Source: Clostridia bacterium
GTDB lineage: Bacteria > Bacillota > Clostridia > Oscillospirales > Acutalibacteraceae
Direction: 5' to 3'
DNA: 64,000 bases
Assembly (NCBI GenBank): GCA_017436225.1
Contig: JAFSDM010000001.1
Location: 1 to 64,000, forward strand
Part shown: positions 16,390 through 25,171 of the stretch, in pieces
How positions within the stretch are numbered: position 1 is the first letter of the stretch
How the letters are laid out: the number at the start of each line of letters is the position of its first letter
Made by a program: the position numbers and the translations under genes
Notes under the pieces: model-generated
What the model was told of the DNA's origin: nothing
Databases searched by the model: none
What the model saw: only the letters and a program-made list of their open reading frames with translations

Positions 16390-16975
16390 TTAACTTACCA
16401 ATAACGCAATCTGTAATAATCTTGCTGATAGAATCAATACTATCGGTGCAGTTATTATCAAGCCACTCCATTACGATTGCCGTAATTCCCATAAGATAGA
16501 ATTTAAGAATATATCTTCTTTCATTTTCAGGGATGCAGTACCTTGTAAGAACTGGGTTGAAAATATCTTTGAGTAAATCACTATAAACACCGTCAAATCC
16601 CATTGAGCCGAACTGTTTAATAGCAGTTTTGAAAACCCGCTGATTTTCCTTAATAAATGTAAGATACGGCATTAAGTACTTGGGGGTTATGAACATCAAC
16701 TCTTTCAGTTCGCAATTTTGAAAATGTTGCGAGATATTCTGTGTATCCTTTGAAAAATAAGAAAAGAAACTATCCGTAATATGCGCCGTTGTTTCCTTTA
16801 ACAGATCGGATGTATTTTCATAGTGCAGATAAAAGGTTGAGCGATTGACTCCTGCTGCTTCGCAAATCTCCTTGATGGTGATATATTCAAAGTCCTTCTT
16901 TTCAAGAAGGGATATAAGGGCTTCATCCATTCTGACGGCCGTATTAAAATACTTGCTTTCATTTTTGTTCATCAA
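16373..16975 (-). CDS. TetR/AcrR-family transcriptional regulator
   Basis: A 200-aa regulator. The N-terminal helix-turn-helix is clear: ITIKEICEAA followed by GVNRSTFYLHY (about residues 33-53), the TetR recognition helix. The C-terminal ligand domain is of the clostridial type seen in TetR proteins with a C-terminal TetR_C_7-like fold (MEWLDNNCTDS). It sits between two small membrane-protein genes and overlaps the downstream one, so it probably senses a ligand handled by them and represses the operon. AAGGAGG precedes the ATG region. Confidence 0.85.
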   Translation of the reverse strand: MMNKNESKYFNTAVRMDEALISLLEKKDFEYITIKEICEAAGVNRSTFYLHYENTSDLLKETTAHITDSFFSYFSKDTQNISQHFQNCELKELMFITPKYLMPYLTFIKENQRVFKTAIKQFGSMGFDGVYSDLLKDIFNPVLTRYCIPENERRYILKFYLMGITAIVMEWLDNNCTDSIDSISKIITDCVIGKLNEQNI

Positions 16976-16993
16976 AAAGCCCTCCTTATTGGA

Positions 16994-17347
16994 TTATTTT
17001 CCTTCGCTGATCTCTCTTGCAAGCTCAACGATTTCATAAGCGTATTTCTCTTTGCCTTTTTCCAGCAATTTCTTATAAATCGGATAATTGACACAGCATC
17101 CGATTATACCGATAACGCCAATGATTATACCTAAAATCATACCGGTAACACCGCTGCCGATAACCTGCATTGCAAGACTCATTCCCGTGCCAAGGACAAG
17201 TGCGGAAATGATACCGAAGGTATAGGTAAATATATTTGCCGGATTTTTTGCTTTAGCATCGAGTTTACGAAGCGCAACGATTTTGGAGTTGTCTTTAGGT
17301 GCGTATTCCTTTGCAATGGATTCTGCGTAAATTTTGTCTGTGTTCAT
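16994..17347 (-). CDS. small membrane protein, 117 aa, first gene of the TetR operon
   Basis: I start it at ATG 17347 (MNTDKIYAESIAKEYA), with AAAGGAGG 8 nt upstream; the frame extends to 17416 but without a ribosome site. Cytoplasmic N-terminal helix with KIVALRKLDAKAKNP, then two transmembrane helices (about residues 36-58 and 66-86, Gly-rich), then a helical tail YEIVELAREISEGK. Similar short proteins are common in gut clostridia beside TetR genes. I do not know the function. Confidence 0.7.
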   Translation of the reverse strand: MNTDKIYAESIAKEYAPKDNSKIVALRKLDAKAKNPANIFTYTFGIISALVLGTGMSLAMQVIGSGVTGMILGIIIGVIGIIGCCVNYPIYKKLLEKGKEKYAYEIVELAREISEGK

Positions 17348-17574
17348 TTTATGAACCTCCTTTTCGATTTTACAACATAATTGTACATCGCAAAAAGAGG
17401 AAACTGAACAACACAATTCAAGAAATGTGTTGAGTTTAGGGCAATATAATTATTCTCATAAGTCAATTATACCATAAAATCAATATTAATAAAATGAAAA
17501 TTATATAATAAAATAAAGTTTAGTTGCAGTATGAACTTATTTATTGTATAATAAGTATATAGGGGGGAATTTTA

Positions 17575-19182
17575 ATGAAAATACAGTTTATAGGAGCAAC
17601 CCACGAAGTAACAGGAAGCTGCACTCTTTTAGAAGTAAATAACAGATTCTTTTTAGTTGATTGCGGAATGGAGCAGGGTAAGGATATTTTTCAAAATATC
17701 AGTCTGCCTATTGCCGCAAATCAAATTGATGCAGTCTTTTTAACACACGCGCATATTGACCATTCCGGTATGCTGCCGAAGTTATATAAGGACGGGTTTA
17801 AGGGGAAAATCTATGCAACTGATGTAACCTGCGATTTATGTGATATTATGCTACGCGATTCCGCACACATCCAAGAATCGGAGGCAAAATGGCGTTCCCG
17901 AAAGGCAGAACGAGCAGGACTGGAGCCCTATGAGCCTGTGTATGATATGCGGGATGCCATTGGTGCTATTTCTTCATTTCGCAGATGTAATTACGGCGAA
18001 ATAATATATCCTGCGGAGGGAATAGAGCTACGCTTTACCGATATAGGTCATCTGCTTGGCTCGGCCTGTATTGAGCTTTGGCTGACCGAAGGCAGCGTGC
18101 ACAAAAAGATTGTTTTCAGCGGTGACGTTGGTAATACAAATCAGCGAATTATAAGAGATCCGCAACAGGTGGCTGAAACCGATTATCTTGTTATTGAATC
18201 AACCTACGGCAACCGTCTGCACAGCGCCGACCGTAGTAACGTAATACACGAACTTGCAGGATATATTCAAAAGGCGTTAGACCGTGGCGGCAATGTTGTT
18301 ATCCCTTCCTTCGCCGTCGGCCGTACACAGGAAATGCTCTATGCTATTCGTGAAATTAAGCAAAACGGACTTGTAAGGGGTCATGAACACTTTCCCGTTT
18401 ACGTAGACAGTCCTCTTGCCGCAGAGGCAACTGCAATCTTTATGCAATGCAATCCCGTTTGCTTTGATGAGGAAACCCTTGCCCTTGTTAATCAGGGCAT
18501 TAACCCTATATGGTTTGATGATATCCGTATGTCTATGACATCAGATGAGTCAAAGCAAATAAACTTTAACAACGAGCCAAAGATTATTATTTCTGCAAGC
18601 GGAATGTGTGAAGCGGGTCGTATACGCCATCATCTGAAGCACAACCTATGGAAAGATAACAACATTATTCTTTTTGTCGGTTATCAGGCAGAGGGCTCTC
18701 TTGGAAGAAGACTGTTAGAGGGCGAAAAAACCGTAACCCTTTTCGGTGAAGAGATTACGGTTAACGCAGAAATAGGCTCTCTCCACGGAACAAGCGGTCA
18801 CGCAGACCAGGCGGGACTTATTTCCTGGATTGAGGGGTATGAAACAAAACCCGAGCTTATATTTGTTAATCACGGTGATGAAGACTCCTGTGAGGATTTC
18901 AAAGCCTTACTGGTTGAAAAAGGTTACCGTGCCGAAGCGCCCTTCAGCGGTACCGAGTACGATTTAGCCACGGGTAGAATGACCATTTACACCGAGGGTA
19001 AACCCATTGACCGAGTGCTGACTTATAAAAGCAACAGCCGTGCCGATGTTATTTTCAACGAGCTTGTTGCAACAGCCGAAAAGCTGCTTACTATTGCTAA
19101 GGGCCGCCGTGGTATGACAAACAAAGAAAACGCACGGCTTACTTCGCAAATTCGGGAGCTTTGCGAAAAATATAAAAATTAG
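17575..19182 (+). CDS. metallo-beta-lactamase fold RNase of the beta-CASP/RMMBL type
   Basis: A 535-aa cytosolic protein related to archaeal/eukaryal CPSF-73 and bacterial YSH1-like nucleases. The metal site is intact: HAHIDH (residues 58-63), then GHLLGSACIEL and SGDVGNTNQR (further ligands), then ESTYGNR. The beta-CASP part carries IPSFAVGRTQEMLY and SASGMCEAGRIRHHL. The C-terminal RMMBL motif reads LHGTSGHADQ. These features predict an RNA endo/exonuclease, with substrate unknown. AGGGGGG precedes the ATG by 7 nt. The LOG-family gene begins 15 nt downstream, so the two are an operon. Confidence 0.88.
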   Translation: MKIQFIGATHEVTGSCTLLEVNNRFFLVDCGMEQGKDIFQNISLPIAANQIDAVFLTHAHIDHSGMLPKLYKDGFKGKIYATDVTCDLCDIMLRDSAHIQESEAKWRSRKAERAGLEPYEPVYDMRDAIGAISSFRRCNYGEIIYPAEGIELRFTDIGHLLGSACIELWLTEGSVHKKIVFSGDVGNTNQRIIRDPQQVAETDYLVIESTYGNRLHSADRSNVIHELAGYIQKALDRGGNVVIPSFAVGRTQEMLYAIREIKQNGLVRGHEHFPVYVDSPLAAEATAIFMQCNPVCFDEETLALVNQGINPIWFDDIRMSMTSDESKQINFNNEPKIIISASGMCEAGRIRHHLKHNLWKDNNIILFVGYQAEGSLGRRLLEGEKTVTLFGEEITVNAEIGSLHGTSGHADQAGLISWIEGYETKPELIFVNHGDEDSCEDFKALLVEKGYRAEAPFSGTEYDLATGRMTIYTEGKPIDRVLTYKSNSRADVIFNELVATAEKLLTIAKGRRGMTNKENARLTSQIRELCEKYKN

Positions 19183-19197
19183 AAAAGAGGAAATCTT

Positions 19198-19779
19198 ATG
19201 AGAATATGTGTATACGGAGCGGCATCTCCGACCATTGACCCAAAATATATTGAGCTTGTTGAAAAAATGGGGCAGGAAATGGCAAAACGCGGACATTCCC
19301 TTGTATTTGGCGGCGGCGGTAACGGTTTAATGGGCGCCGCAGCAAGAGGAGTTAAATCAGGCGGAGGTCATATTTTAGGTGTAATCCCTAAATTTTTCGA
19401 TGAAGAAAAGGTTGAAGCTATATGCGATTTTTGTGACGAGCTTATAAAACCCGACACAATGCGTCAGCGTAAGCAGTTAATGGAGGATAATGCAGATGCC
19501 TTTATTATAGTGCCCGGCGGCATTGGAACCTTTGAAGAATTTTTTGAAATATTAACACTTAAGCAATTATGTCGACACAACAAGCCCATTGCTCTTTATA
19601 ATATAATGGGATATTACGATGATATAAATTATGCAATTGAGCAATCAATGAAGAAAAACTTCATTCGTGATAATTGCAAGGAATTATATTATGTGACAGA
19701 TGAGCTTGACGCTTTACTTGGCTATATTGAAGCTCCTGCTATTAAAATAAGAACTGTTAAGGAATTAAAAGACGGATAA
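19198..19779 (+). CDS. LOG family protein (nucleoside 5'-monophosphate phosphoribohydrolase)
   Basis: A 193-aa Rossmann-fold enzyme of the TIGR00730/LOG group, which cleaves the N-glycosidic bond of nucleoside monophosphates (cytokinin ribotides in plants, purine nucleotides in several bacterial members). Signature residues are VFGGGGNGLMGAAARG near residue 40, MRQRKQLM, and the phosphate loop PGGIGTFEEFFE (about 101-112), whose glutamate is catalytic. The start is an ATG with GAGGA 7 nt upstream, 15 nt after the beta-CASP gene. Physiological substrate unknown. Confidence 0.9.
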   Translation: MRICVYGAASPTIDPKYIELVEKMGQEMAKRGHSLVFGGGGNGLMGAAARGVKSGGGHILGVIPKFFDEEKVEAICDFCDELIKPDTMRQRKQLMEDNADAFIIVPGGIGTFEEFFEILTLKQLCRHNKPIALYNIMGYYDDINYAIEQSMKKNFIRDNCKELYYVTDELDALLGYIEAPAIKIRTVKELKDG

Positions 19780-19808
19780 TACCTAGCCCCTTTAAACCAC
19801 CGAAGGAT

Positions 19809-19842
19809 AAAAAGCACCGCGGACATGAACCGCGGTGCTTTT
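19809..19842. terminator. bidirectional terminator between the LOG gene and radC
   Basis: AAAAAGCACCGCGG / CCGCGGTGCTTTT, a strong GC-rich stem with A and T flanks. Confidence 0.85.
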
Positions 19843-19850
19843 AATGTATA

Positions 19851-20594
19851 CTATTCATCAAACAGATAATTGTATTTGGCAGAGTCGCGCAGGGAAACAT
19901 AATCATCCCTGGATACTATAATATGATCCAAAAGCTTTACACCCATCGCCCTAAGGGCTAGGTTAAGCTGATTTGTTATTTGAAGGTCGGCAGGGGATGG
20001 AAAAGCTACGCCTTTGGGGTGGTTGTGCGCAAGTAAAACCTTGGTTGCCCCTACCATATTTATTTTTTCAAACAGCTTTTTAGAGGAAAGCGCTACTGCA
20101 ACCTCACTGCCCTCACCGATTTTAGAACAGGCTAAAAAGGCGTTTGCATTATCCATACAAAGCAAATATACCGCCTCTACCCTTGTATCCATAAGCTTTC
20201 GGTATAAAAAGTCTGCCGCTTCCTTTCTAGTTAAAAACATCCTTTTCTCTAAAGCCTTTGCCGATTCATAATACTTTGCAAAATCAAGTATAAGCTTTAT
20301 GTGACTTGCGGTATATTCGCTTATTTTGGGAATATCCTTACTGTCGGTTTTGCCGGCTTCTATAATCTCCTCAACCGATGCCTCCATAAGCTTTGAAAAG
20401 GAATTTCCAAAATGGTCTAAAACTATGTGGGCAAGGGCATTTGTATCCTTACGGGGAATGGTGAAAAACAGCATTAGCTCCAAAACCTTGTGGGCGGGAG
20501 TGTTTTCATCAATTCCCGTTCTTGTAAGCTCCTGCCAAACTCTTTTTCTGTGACCTTTATGAATATTGCCTGATTTATTACCTTTTTCTTCCAA
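19851..20594 (-). CDS. radC: RadC family (JAB/MPN domain) protein
   Basis: A 247-aa protein with an N-terminal helix-hairpin-helix-like part and a C-terminal JAB metalloprotease-like domain. The zinc motif is complete: LLAHNHPKGVAFPSPAD (His-x-His...Asp, about residues 188-204) with an upstream glutamate region. RadC was named for DNA repair, but its real role is unsettled, so the name is by family only. It is followed downstream only by a terminator shared with the LOG gene, and acpP lies upstream in the same direction with its own terminator. Confidence 0.93.
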   Translation of the reverse strand: MEEKGNKSGNIHKGHRKRVWQELTRTGIDENTPAHKVLELMLFFTIPRKDTNALAHIVLDHFGNSFSKLMEASVEEIIEAGKTDSKDIPKISEYTASHIKLILDFAKYYESAKALEKRMFLTRKEAADFLYRKLMDTRVEAVYLLCMDNANAFLACSKIGEGSEVAVALSSKKLFEKINMVGATKVLLAHNHPKGVAFPSPADLQITNQLNLALRAMGVKLLDHIIVSRDDYVSLRDSAKYNYLFDE

Positions 20595-20623
20595 ACCTTA
20601 CAGCTCCATTTAAAAAATACACC

Positions 20624-20668
20624 AAAAAACAAAGACCCACCCAGAGCAACCGCTGCTTTGTGGGTCTT
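20624..20668 (-). terminator. terminator of acpP
   Basis: AAGACCCAC / GTGGGTCTT stem. On the minus strand it is followed by TTGTTTTTTGG. Confidence 0.75.
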
Positions 20669-20686
20669 ATTGTTTTAAAAATTAAA

Positions 20687-20917
20687 TTATTGATTGTTTT
20701 CAATATAAGCGGCGAGCTCGCCAATTGTTCTTATGTTTTCAATTTCCTCATCAGGGATTTCTACTCTAAATTCATCCTCAATGGACATTAAAACCTCAAC
20801 AACGTCTAAGCTGTCGGCGCCTAAATCTTCTTCAATATTAGTGTTTTCGGTGAGTGTGGAAATATCTTCAATATCAAATTGTTCTACTAAAATCTCTTTA
20901 ATTTTTTCTAAAACCAT
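20687..20917 (-). CDS. acpP: acyl carrier protein
   Basis: Carries growing acyl chains on a 4'-phosphopantetheine arm during fatty-acid synthesis. The 76-aa, very acidic, four-helix protein has the modification serine in GADSLDVVEVLMSIED (Ser about residue 36) and ends PDEEIENIRTIGELAAYI, both classic. AGGAGGC lies before the ATG. It is apart from any fab cluster here. Secure. Confidence 0.96.
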   Translation of the reverse strand: MVLEKIKEILVEQFDIEDISTLTENTNIEEDLGADSLDVVEVLMSIEDEFRVEIPDEEIENIRTIGELAAYIENNQ

Positions 20918-21147
20918 TTTAATGCCTCCTAAAAGCTTTACTTAAAGAATACTGCAACAAAAAGTTTTCTTTCCGTTACATATATGATAATATGTGTATT
21001 TTTATGATTTGTCAACAGTTTTTTGAATTTTTAATAGCTTAAACGGTGGGGTAGTTGCACATTGTTAAAAAAGTAACAAAGTTTTATGGTTTTTTAGTTT
21101 AATTTTGAAATAATTTTAAAATCTTTGATATTATTTTAACAATCTCC

Positions 21148-21176
21148 TTGACAAAACATAGGTATTTGCATATAAT
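21148..21176 (+). promoter_or_regulatory. sigma-A promoter of serC
   Basis: TTGACA (21148-21153), 17 bases, TATAAT (21171-21176). The leader to the serC ATG is about 48 nt and shows no riboswitch. The rest of 20918-21147 holds nothing I recognise. Confidence 0.85.
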
Positions 21177-21229
21177 AGTATAAAAATTATTAATTAATGC
21201 CCGTTTGGGCTGTTCAGGAGGAAACTAAA

Positions 21230-22315
21230 ATGGCAAGAGTTTATAACTTTAGTGCAGGTCCTTCAATGTTACCCTTAGAGGTACTTGAACAGGCTGCAGC
21301 AGAAATGCTTGATTATAAAGGCAGCGGTCAATCGGTAATGGAAATGTCCCACCGCTCCAAGGAATACCAAGCAATCATTGATGAAACCGAGGCAGACCTT
21401 AGAAAGCTTATGGAAATCCCTGATAATTATAAGGTTCTTTTCTTACAGGGCGGCGCATCCTCACAGTTTGCAATGCTACCCTTAAATCTTTTAAACAAAA
21501 GCGGTAAGGCAGACTTTGTAATAACAGGTCAGTGGGCTAAAAAGGCTTATAAGGAAGCCGCTCGCTACGGCGAAGCTAATGTTGTAGCTTCAAGCGAAGA
21601 CAAAACATTCTCGTACATTCCAAAGCTTGACCCCGCAACCTTTACTAAGGATGCAGATTACTTCCATATTTGTATGAACAACACCATTTACGGTACCAAG
21701 TTTAAAGAGCTTCCCGAAACCGGTGACGTTCCGCTTGTTGCAGATATTTCAAGCTGTATGCTTTCTGAGCCTGTTGACGTTAAAAAGTTCGGCGTTCTTT
21801 ACGGCGGCGCACAGAAAAACGTTGCTCCCGCAGGTCTTACAATTGTTATTATCCGCGAAGACCTTATTGGCAATGCTAAGGACTTCACCCCCACAATGTT
21901 TAACTATGAAACCCACTCTGAAAACGGTTCTATGTTTAACACCCCTCCTTGCTACACAATTTACATTGCAGGCAAGGTAATTAAATGGATTATGGAAAAG
22001 TTCGGCTCTCTTGAAGCTATGAAAGAGCATAATGAGAAAAAAGCCGCTATTCTTTACAACTTCCTTGATAACAGCGAGCTTTTCAAGGGCACCGTTGTTG
22101 CTGAGGATCGCTCACTTATGAATGTTCCCTTTGTTACAGGTGATGCCGATATGGACGCTAAGTTCGTTGCAGAGGCTAAAGCCGCAGGCTTTATTAACCT
22201 TAAGGGTCACAGAAGTGTTGGCGGTATGCGCGCCTCCATTTACAACGCTATGCCAATTGAAGGCGTTGAAAAGCTTGTAGAATTTATGGCAGAATTTGAA
22301 AAAAACAATAAATAA
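21230..22315 (+). CDS. serC: phosphoserine aminotransferase
   Basis: Second step of serine synthesis: 3-phosphohydroxypyruvate plus glutamate to O-phosphoserine; PLP enzyme, class IV aminotransferase family. The 361-aa chain has YNFSAGPSMLP at the start, LFLQGGASSQF, ADISSCMLS, and the PLP lysine in GVLYGGAQKNVAPAG (about residue 197). I start at ATG 21230 because CAGGAGGAAA sits just before it; the frame extends to 21197 without a site. serA follows after a 73-bp gap with a weak hairpin, so the two form a serine operon. Confidence 0.97.
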   Translation: MARVYNFSAGPSMLPLEVLEQAAAEMLDYKGSGQSVMEMSHRSKEYQAIIDETEADLRKLMEIPDNYKVLFLQGGASSQFAMLPLNLLNKSGKADFVITGQWAKKAYKEAARYGEANVVASSEDKTFSYIPKLDPATFTKDADYFHICMNNTIYGTKFKELPETGDVPLVADISSCMLSEPVDVKKFGVLYGGAQKNVAPAGLTIVIIREDLIGNAKDFTPTMFNYETHSENGSMFNTPPCYTIYIAGKVIKWIMEKFGSLEAMKEHNEKKAAILYNFLDNSELFKGTVVAEDRSLMNVPFVTGDADMDAKFVAEAKAAGFINLKGHRSVGGMRASIYNAMPIEGVEKLVEFMAEFEKNNK

Positions 22316-22334
22316 TTCCCATAGTGAAGTTTAA

Positions 22335-22366
22335 GGGGCAATCAATTCGTATTGCCCCATTATATT
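22335..22366 (+). terminator. weak hairpin between serC and serA
   Basis: GGGGCAAT / ATTGCCCC followed by ATTATATTTT. May attenuate or process the serC-serA transcript rather than end it. Confidence 0.5.
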
Positions 22367-22388
22367 TTAAGAATAAAAGGTGTTTACA

Positions 22389-23552
22389 ATGAAAAATATT
22401 AAAACCTATAATAAAATAAGCAAAACCGGTCTTACTGTTTTAGATAAGGGCGGCTATACCTACGGTGATGAAGTAGCATCGCCTATCGGCGCGGTTGTTC
22501 GTTCTGCCGCTTTGCACGATACCGAATTCCCCGAAAGCCTTCTTGCAATTGCAAGAGCAGGTGCAGGCACCAACAATATTCCGATTGACCGTTGCAGTGA
22601 AAGCGGTATTGTTGTTTTCAACACCCCCGGTGCTAACGCTAACGCAGTTAAAGAGCTTGTTATTGCAGGTCTTTTAATCTCTTCACGCCGCATTGTTCCC
22701 GCTATTGAGTGGGCAGGCACCCTAAAGGGTAACGGCGCAGAGGTTGGCAAAATGGTAGAAAAGGGTAAAAGCGCATTTGCAGGTCCTGAAATCAGCGGTA
22801 AAAGCCTTGGTATTATTGGTCTTGGCGCTATTGGTGTTCGCGTTGCTAACGCCGCTAACCACCTTGGTATGAAGGTTTACGGCTACGACCCCTACCTTTC
22901 TGTTGATGCCGCTTGGAATCTTACCCACAACGCTATTCACGCTATGAATATTAAAGAGATTTATGAAAACTGTGATTATATCTCAATTCACGTGCCCCTC
23001 ACCCCCGAAACCAAAGGCACAATCAATGCCGAAGCTATTGCTTCTATGAAAGATGGCGTTCGTATTCTTAACTTCGCTCGCGCAGAGCTTGTTGATACAA
23101 ACGATATTCTTGCCGCTCTTGATAACGGTAAGGTTGCTTGCTATGTAACCGACTTCCCAACCGATGAGGTTTTGGGTAAGGACGGCGTTATTGCTATTCC
23201 TCACCTTGGCGCTTCTACCCCCGAATCTGAAGATAACTGCGCTAAAATGGCAGCAGAAGAGCTTACCGATTACATTGAAAACGGTAACATTACAAATTCT
23301 GTTAATCTCCCCAACGTTTCTATGCCAAGAAGCGGCAAGCTTCGCGTTTGCGTAATTCACAAAAACGTTCCTACCATTCTTACCCAAATTACCCAAACCA
23401 TTGGTAACGATTCTATTAACATTGAAAATATGCTTAATAAATCCAAAAAGGATTATGCCTACACCCTGCTTGATATTAATGACGGTGACAAGTCTAAGCT
23501 TGAAGCTGCTCTTTCTGCTATTGAGGGTGTTATCCGTGTGAGGGTTATATAA
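22389..23552 (+). CDS. serA: D-3-phosphoglycerate dehydrogenase
   Basis: First committed step of serine synthesis, oxidising 3-phosphoglycerate with NAD. The 387-aa length is that of the short form with a C-terminal ACT domain. Visible parts are the substrate segment AIARAGAGTNNIP, the NAD-binding loop LGIIGLGAIGVRVAN (about residues 145-159), ILNFARAELVDT with the catalytic Arg, the catalytic Glu region TDFPTDE, and His in IPHLGASTPESE. The final 70 residues (RVCVIHKNVPTILTQI on) are the ACT domain that usually binds serine for feedback. I start at ATG 22389, 9 nt inside the open frame. Its stop overlaps the start of the VanY-like gene by one base. Confidence 0.97.
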   Translation: MKNIKTYNKISKTGLTVLDKGGYTYGDEVASPIGAVVRSAALHDTEFPESLLAIARAGAGTNNIPIDRCSESGIVVFNTPGANANAVKELVIAGLLISSRRIVPAIEWAGTLKGNGAEVGKMVEKGKSAFAGPEISGKSLGIIGLGAIGVRVANAANHLGMKVYGYDPYLSVDAAWNLTHNAIHAMNIKEIYENCDYISIHVPLTPETKGTINAEAIASMKDGVRILNFARAELVDTNDILAALDNGKVACYVTDFPTDEVLGKDGVIAIPHLGASTPESEDNCAKMAAEELTDYIENGNITNSVNLPNVSMPRSGKLRVCVIHKNVPTILTQITQTIGNDSINIENMLNKSKKDYAYTLLDINDGDKSKLEAALSAIEGVIRVRVI

Positions 23553-24460
23553 TGCCAGCTCTAGACAGAAACACCCGCCGCCTTATTAACTCCCTTAAAC
23601 GAAAAAATGCAATGCTTACCGCCTTATCCCTTATTTTGGCGGTGGCACTGCTTGTTATGACTGTGCTTTATGTAACTAAGGATAGCGGCGCCGAAACGAC
23701 TGATAGCACTTCGGTTTTAGAAAGCTCATCCGATTTCGACACCGCCACATCAAGCGAAAAAAAGCAAAGCAGCGAGCAGTCTTCAACCTCCAAAGAAAGC
23801 TCATCAAGCAAAAAGGAGTCGTCGGGTTCTGCCTCCTCTAAGGTTGTAGATGCCGCCGCCACACCGGGCGACACTATTGAAAGCTGGAACCTAAAGCTTG
23901 TAAACGGCAAAAATCCGCTTCCGAGCGGTTTCACCGTACAAACCGAAAAAATTAAGGCGTCATACGCGCGCGATGTTGGTATGCTTTATGATGCCCGCGC
24001 CGTTTCATACCTTAACGCTATGTGCGCCGCCGCCGAAAAGGACGGCGTAAACCTTTTGGTTATTTCAAGCTACCGCACCAACGCAAGGCAAAAAACCCTC
24101 TATAATAATCAGGTTGCAAAGCAAAAGGTAAACCACCCCGAGCTTTCTGATGCTGAGGTTAAAAAGCTTGCCGCTACAATTTCGGCTTACCCCGGAACCA
24201 GTGAGCACGAGCTTGGTCTTGCGGTTGATTTTAACTCGGTAGAAACCTCCTTTGAGGGCACCGCTCAGTTTAAGTGGCTTAAAGCCCACGCCGAAGAATA
24301 CGGTTTTATTTTGCGTTACACAAAGGAAAAACAGGATATTACAGGCGTTATTTACGAGCCTTGGCACTACCGATATGTTGGCGAAAAGCACGCTAAAAAA
24401 ATCAATCAGCTTGGTTTTTGTCTTGAAGAGTACATTGACTACTTAAAAAATAACAAATAG
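23552..24460 (+). CDS. VanY/D,D-carboxypeptidase-like exported peptidase
   Basis: A 302-aa protein with a cytoplasmic N-terminus, one signal-anchor helix (about residues 19-41), a Ser/Glu-rich low-complexity linker (about 50-105) and a C-terminal zinc peptidase domain of the VanY (peptidase M15B) family. Zinc and catalytic motifs are intact: SSYRTNARQ, PGTSEHELGLAVDFN (SxHxxGxAxD) and EPWHYRYVG (ExWHxRYVG). Such enzymes trim D-Ala or L,D-linkages in peptidoglycan stem peptides. The start codon overlaps the serA stop in TAATG, so the two are translationally coupled, an odd pairing for a wall enzyme. A strong terminator follows. Confidence 0.9.
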   Translation: MPALDRNTRRLINSLKRKNAMLTALSLILAVALLVMTVLYVTKDSGAETTDSTSVLESSSDFDTATSSEKKQSSEQSSTSKESSSSKKESSGSASSKVVDAAATPGDTIESWNLKLVNGKNPLPSGFTVQTEKIKASYARDVGMLYDARAVSYLNAMCAAAEKDGVNLLVISSYRTNARQKTLYNNQVAKQKVNHPELSDAEVKKLAATISAYPGTSEHELGLAVDFNSVETSFEGTAQFKWLKAHAEEYGFILRYTKEKQDITGVIYEPWHYRYVGEKHAKKINQLGFCLEEYIDYLKNNK

Positions 24461-24465
24461 TCTTT

Positions 24466-24494
24466 AAAAACCGCTTTTAAAAAGGCGGTTTTTT
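24466..24494 (+). terminator. terminator of the serC-serA operon
   Basis: AAAACCGC-TTTTAAAAAG-GCGGTTTTTT hairpin and T run directly after the VanY-like gene. Confidence 0.85.
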
Positions 24495-24646
24495 GTTTGC
24501 AAATATCCCTTGGCGTTTGTTAATTATATAAAGTGCAAAGCCTTTTAAGTGTTGACAAAAAAGGAACGCAAGATTATAATTTAAAGTAAATTAAACTATA
24601 ATATTAATAATATTATATACATACATTTATTTAGGTGGTTTAAATT

Positions 24647-25102
24647 ATGGATGCAATTGATTTAAAGCTTATAGCGCTTCTTCAAAAAAACGCAAGGGTT
24701 CCCCTAAAGCAGCTTGCCGAACAGGTTTTTCTTTCCTCACCCGCTACTGCCGCCAGAATTGAACGCCTTGAAAAAGAGGGAATTATTACGGGCTACACCG
24801 CAAGGGTAAACCACAAGAAGCTTGGATTTCCCATAATCGCATTTATTAATTTAGAGGTTCAGCCTGTTCAAAAGCCTGAATTTTACCCCTTTATTTCAAA
24901 CCATCCCAATGTTTTGGAGTGTAACTGTGTAACGGGGCACTATTCAATGCTTATTAAGGTTGCTTTTGAAACAACCGAAGCCTTAGATAGCTTCATAGGT
25001 AAGCTTCAAACCTTTGGCAGCACCGAAACTCAAATTGTTTTTTCTACCGCCTTAGAGCACAGAGGGGTATATATAGAAGATATTTCATTTGATAAGGAAT
25101 AA
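24647..25102 (+). CDS. Lrp/AsnC-family transcriptional regulator
   Basis: A 151-aa regulator with an N-terminal winged helix (DLKLIALLQKNARVPLKQLA, then SSPATAARIERLEKEGIITGY, about residues 4-48) and a C-terminal RAM/ligand-sensing domain (IAFINLEVQP, LIKVAFETTEALDSFI). These proteins form dimers to octamers and answer to amino acids. Its place between serine biosynthesis and other genes suggests an amino-acid signal, but no operator is visible. Monocistronic; the AGGTGG site is 9 nt before the ATG. Confidence 0.93.
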   Translation: MDAIDLKLIALLQKNARVPLKQLAEQVFLSSPATAARIERLEKEGIITGYTARVNHKKLGFPIIAFINLEVQPVQKPEFYPFISNHPNVLECNCVTGHYSMLIKVAFETTEALDSFIGKLQTFGSTETQIVFSTALEHRGVYIEDISFDKE

Positions 25103-25171
25103 TTTTTCTGAATTAAATGGGATTTTTTATTCCTTTTTAGCATTGTCAGACAGAGGGTGTATTTTAAAATT

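Noticed and set aside
22983..23396. 137-codon ORF antisense to serA
   Set aside because: Shadow of the strongly biased codons of serA.
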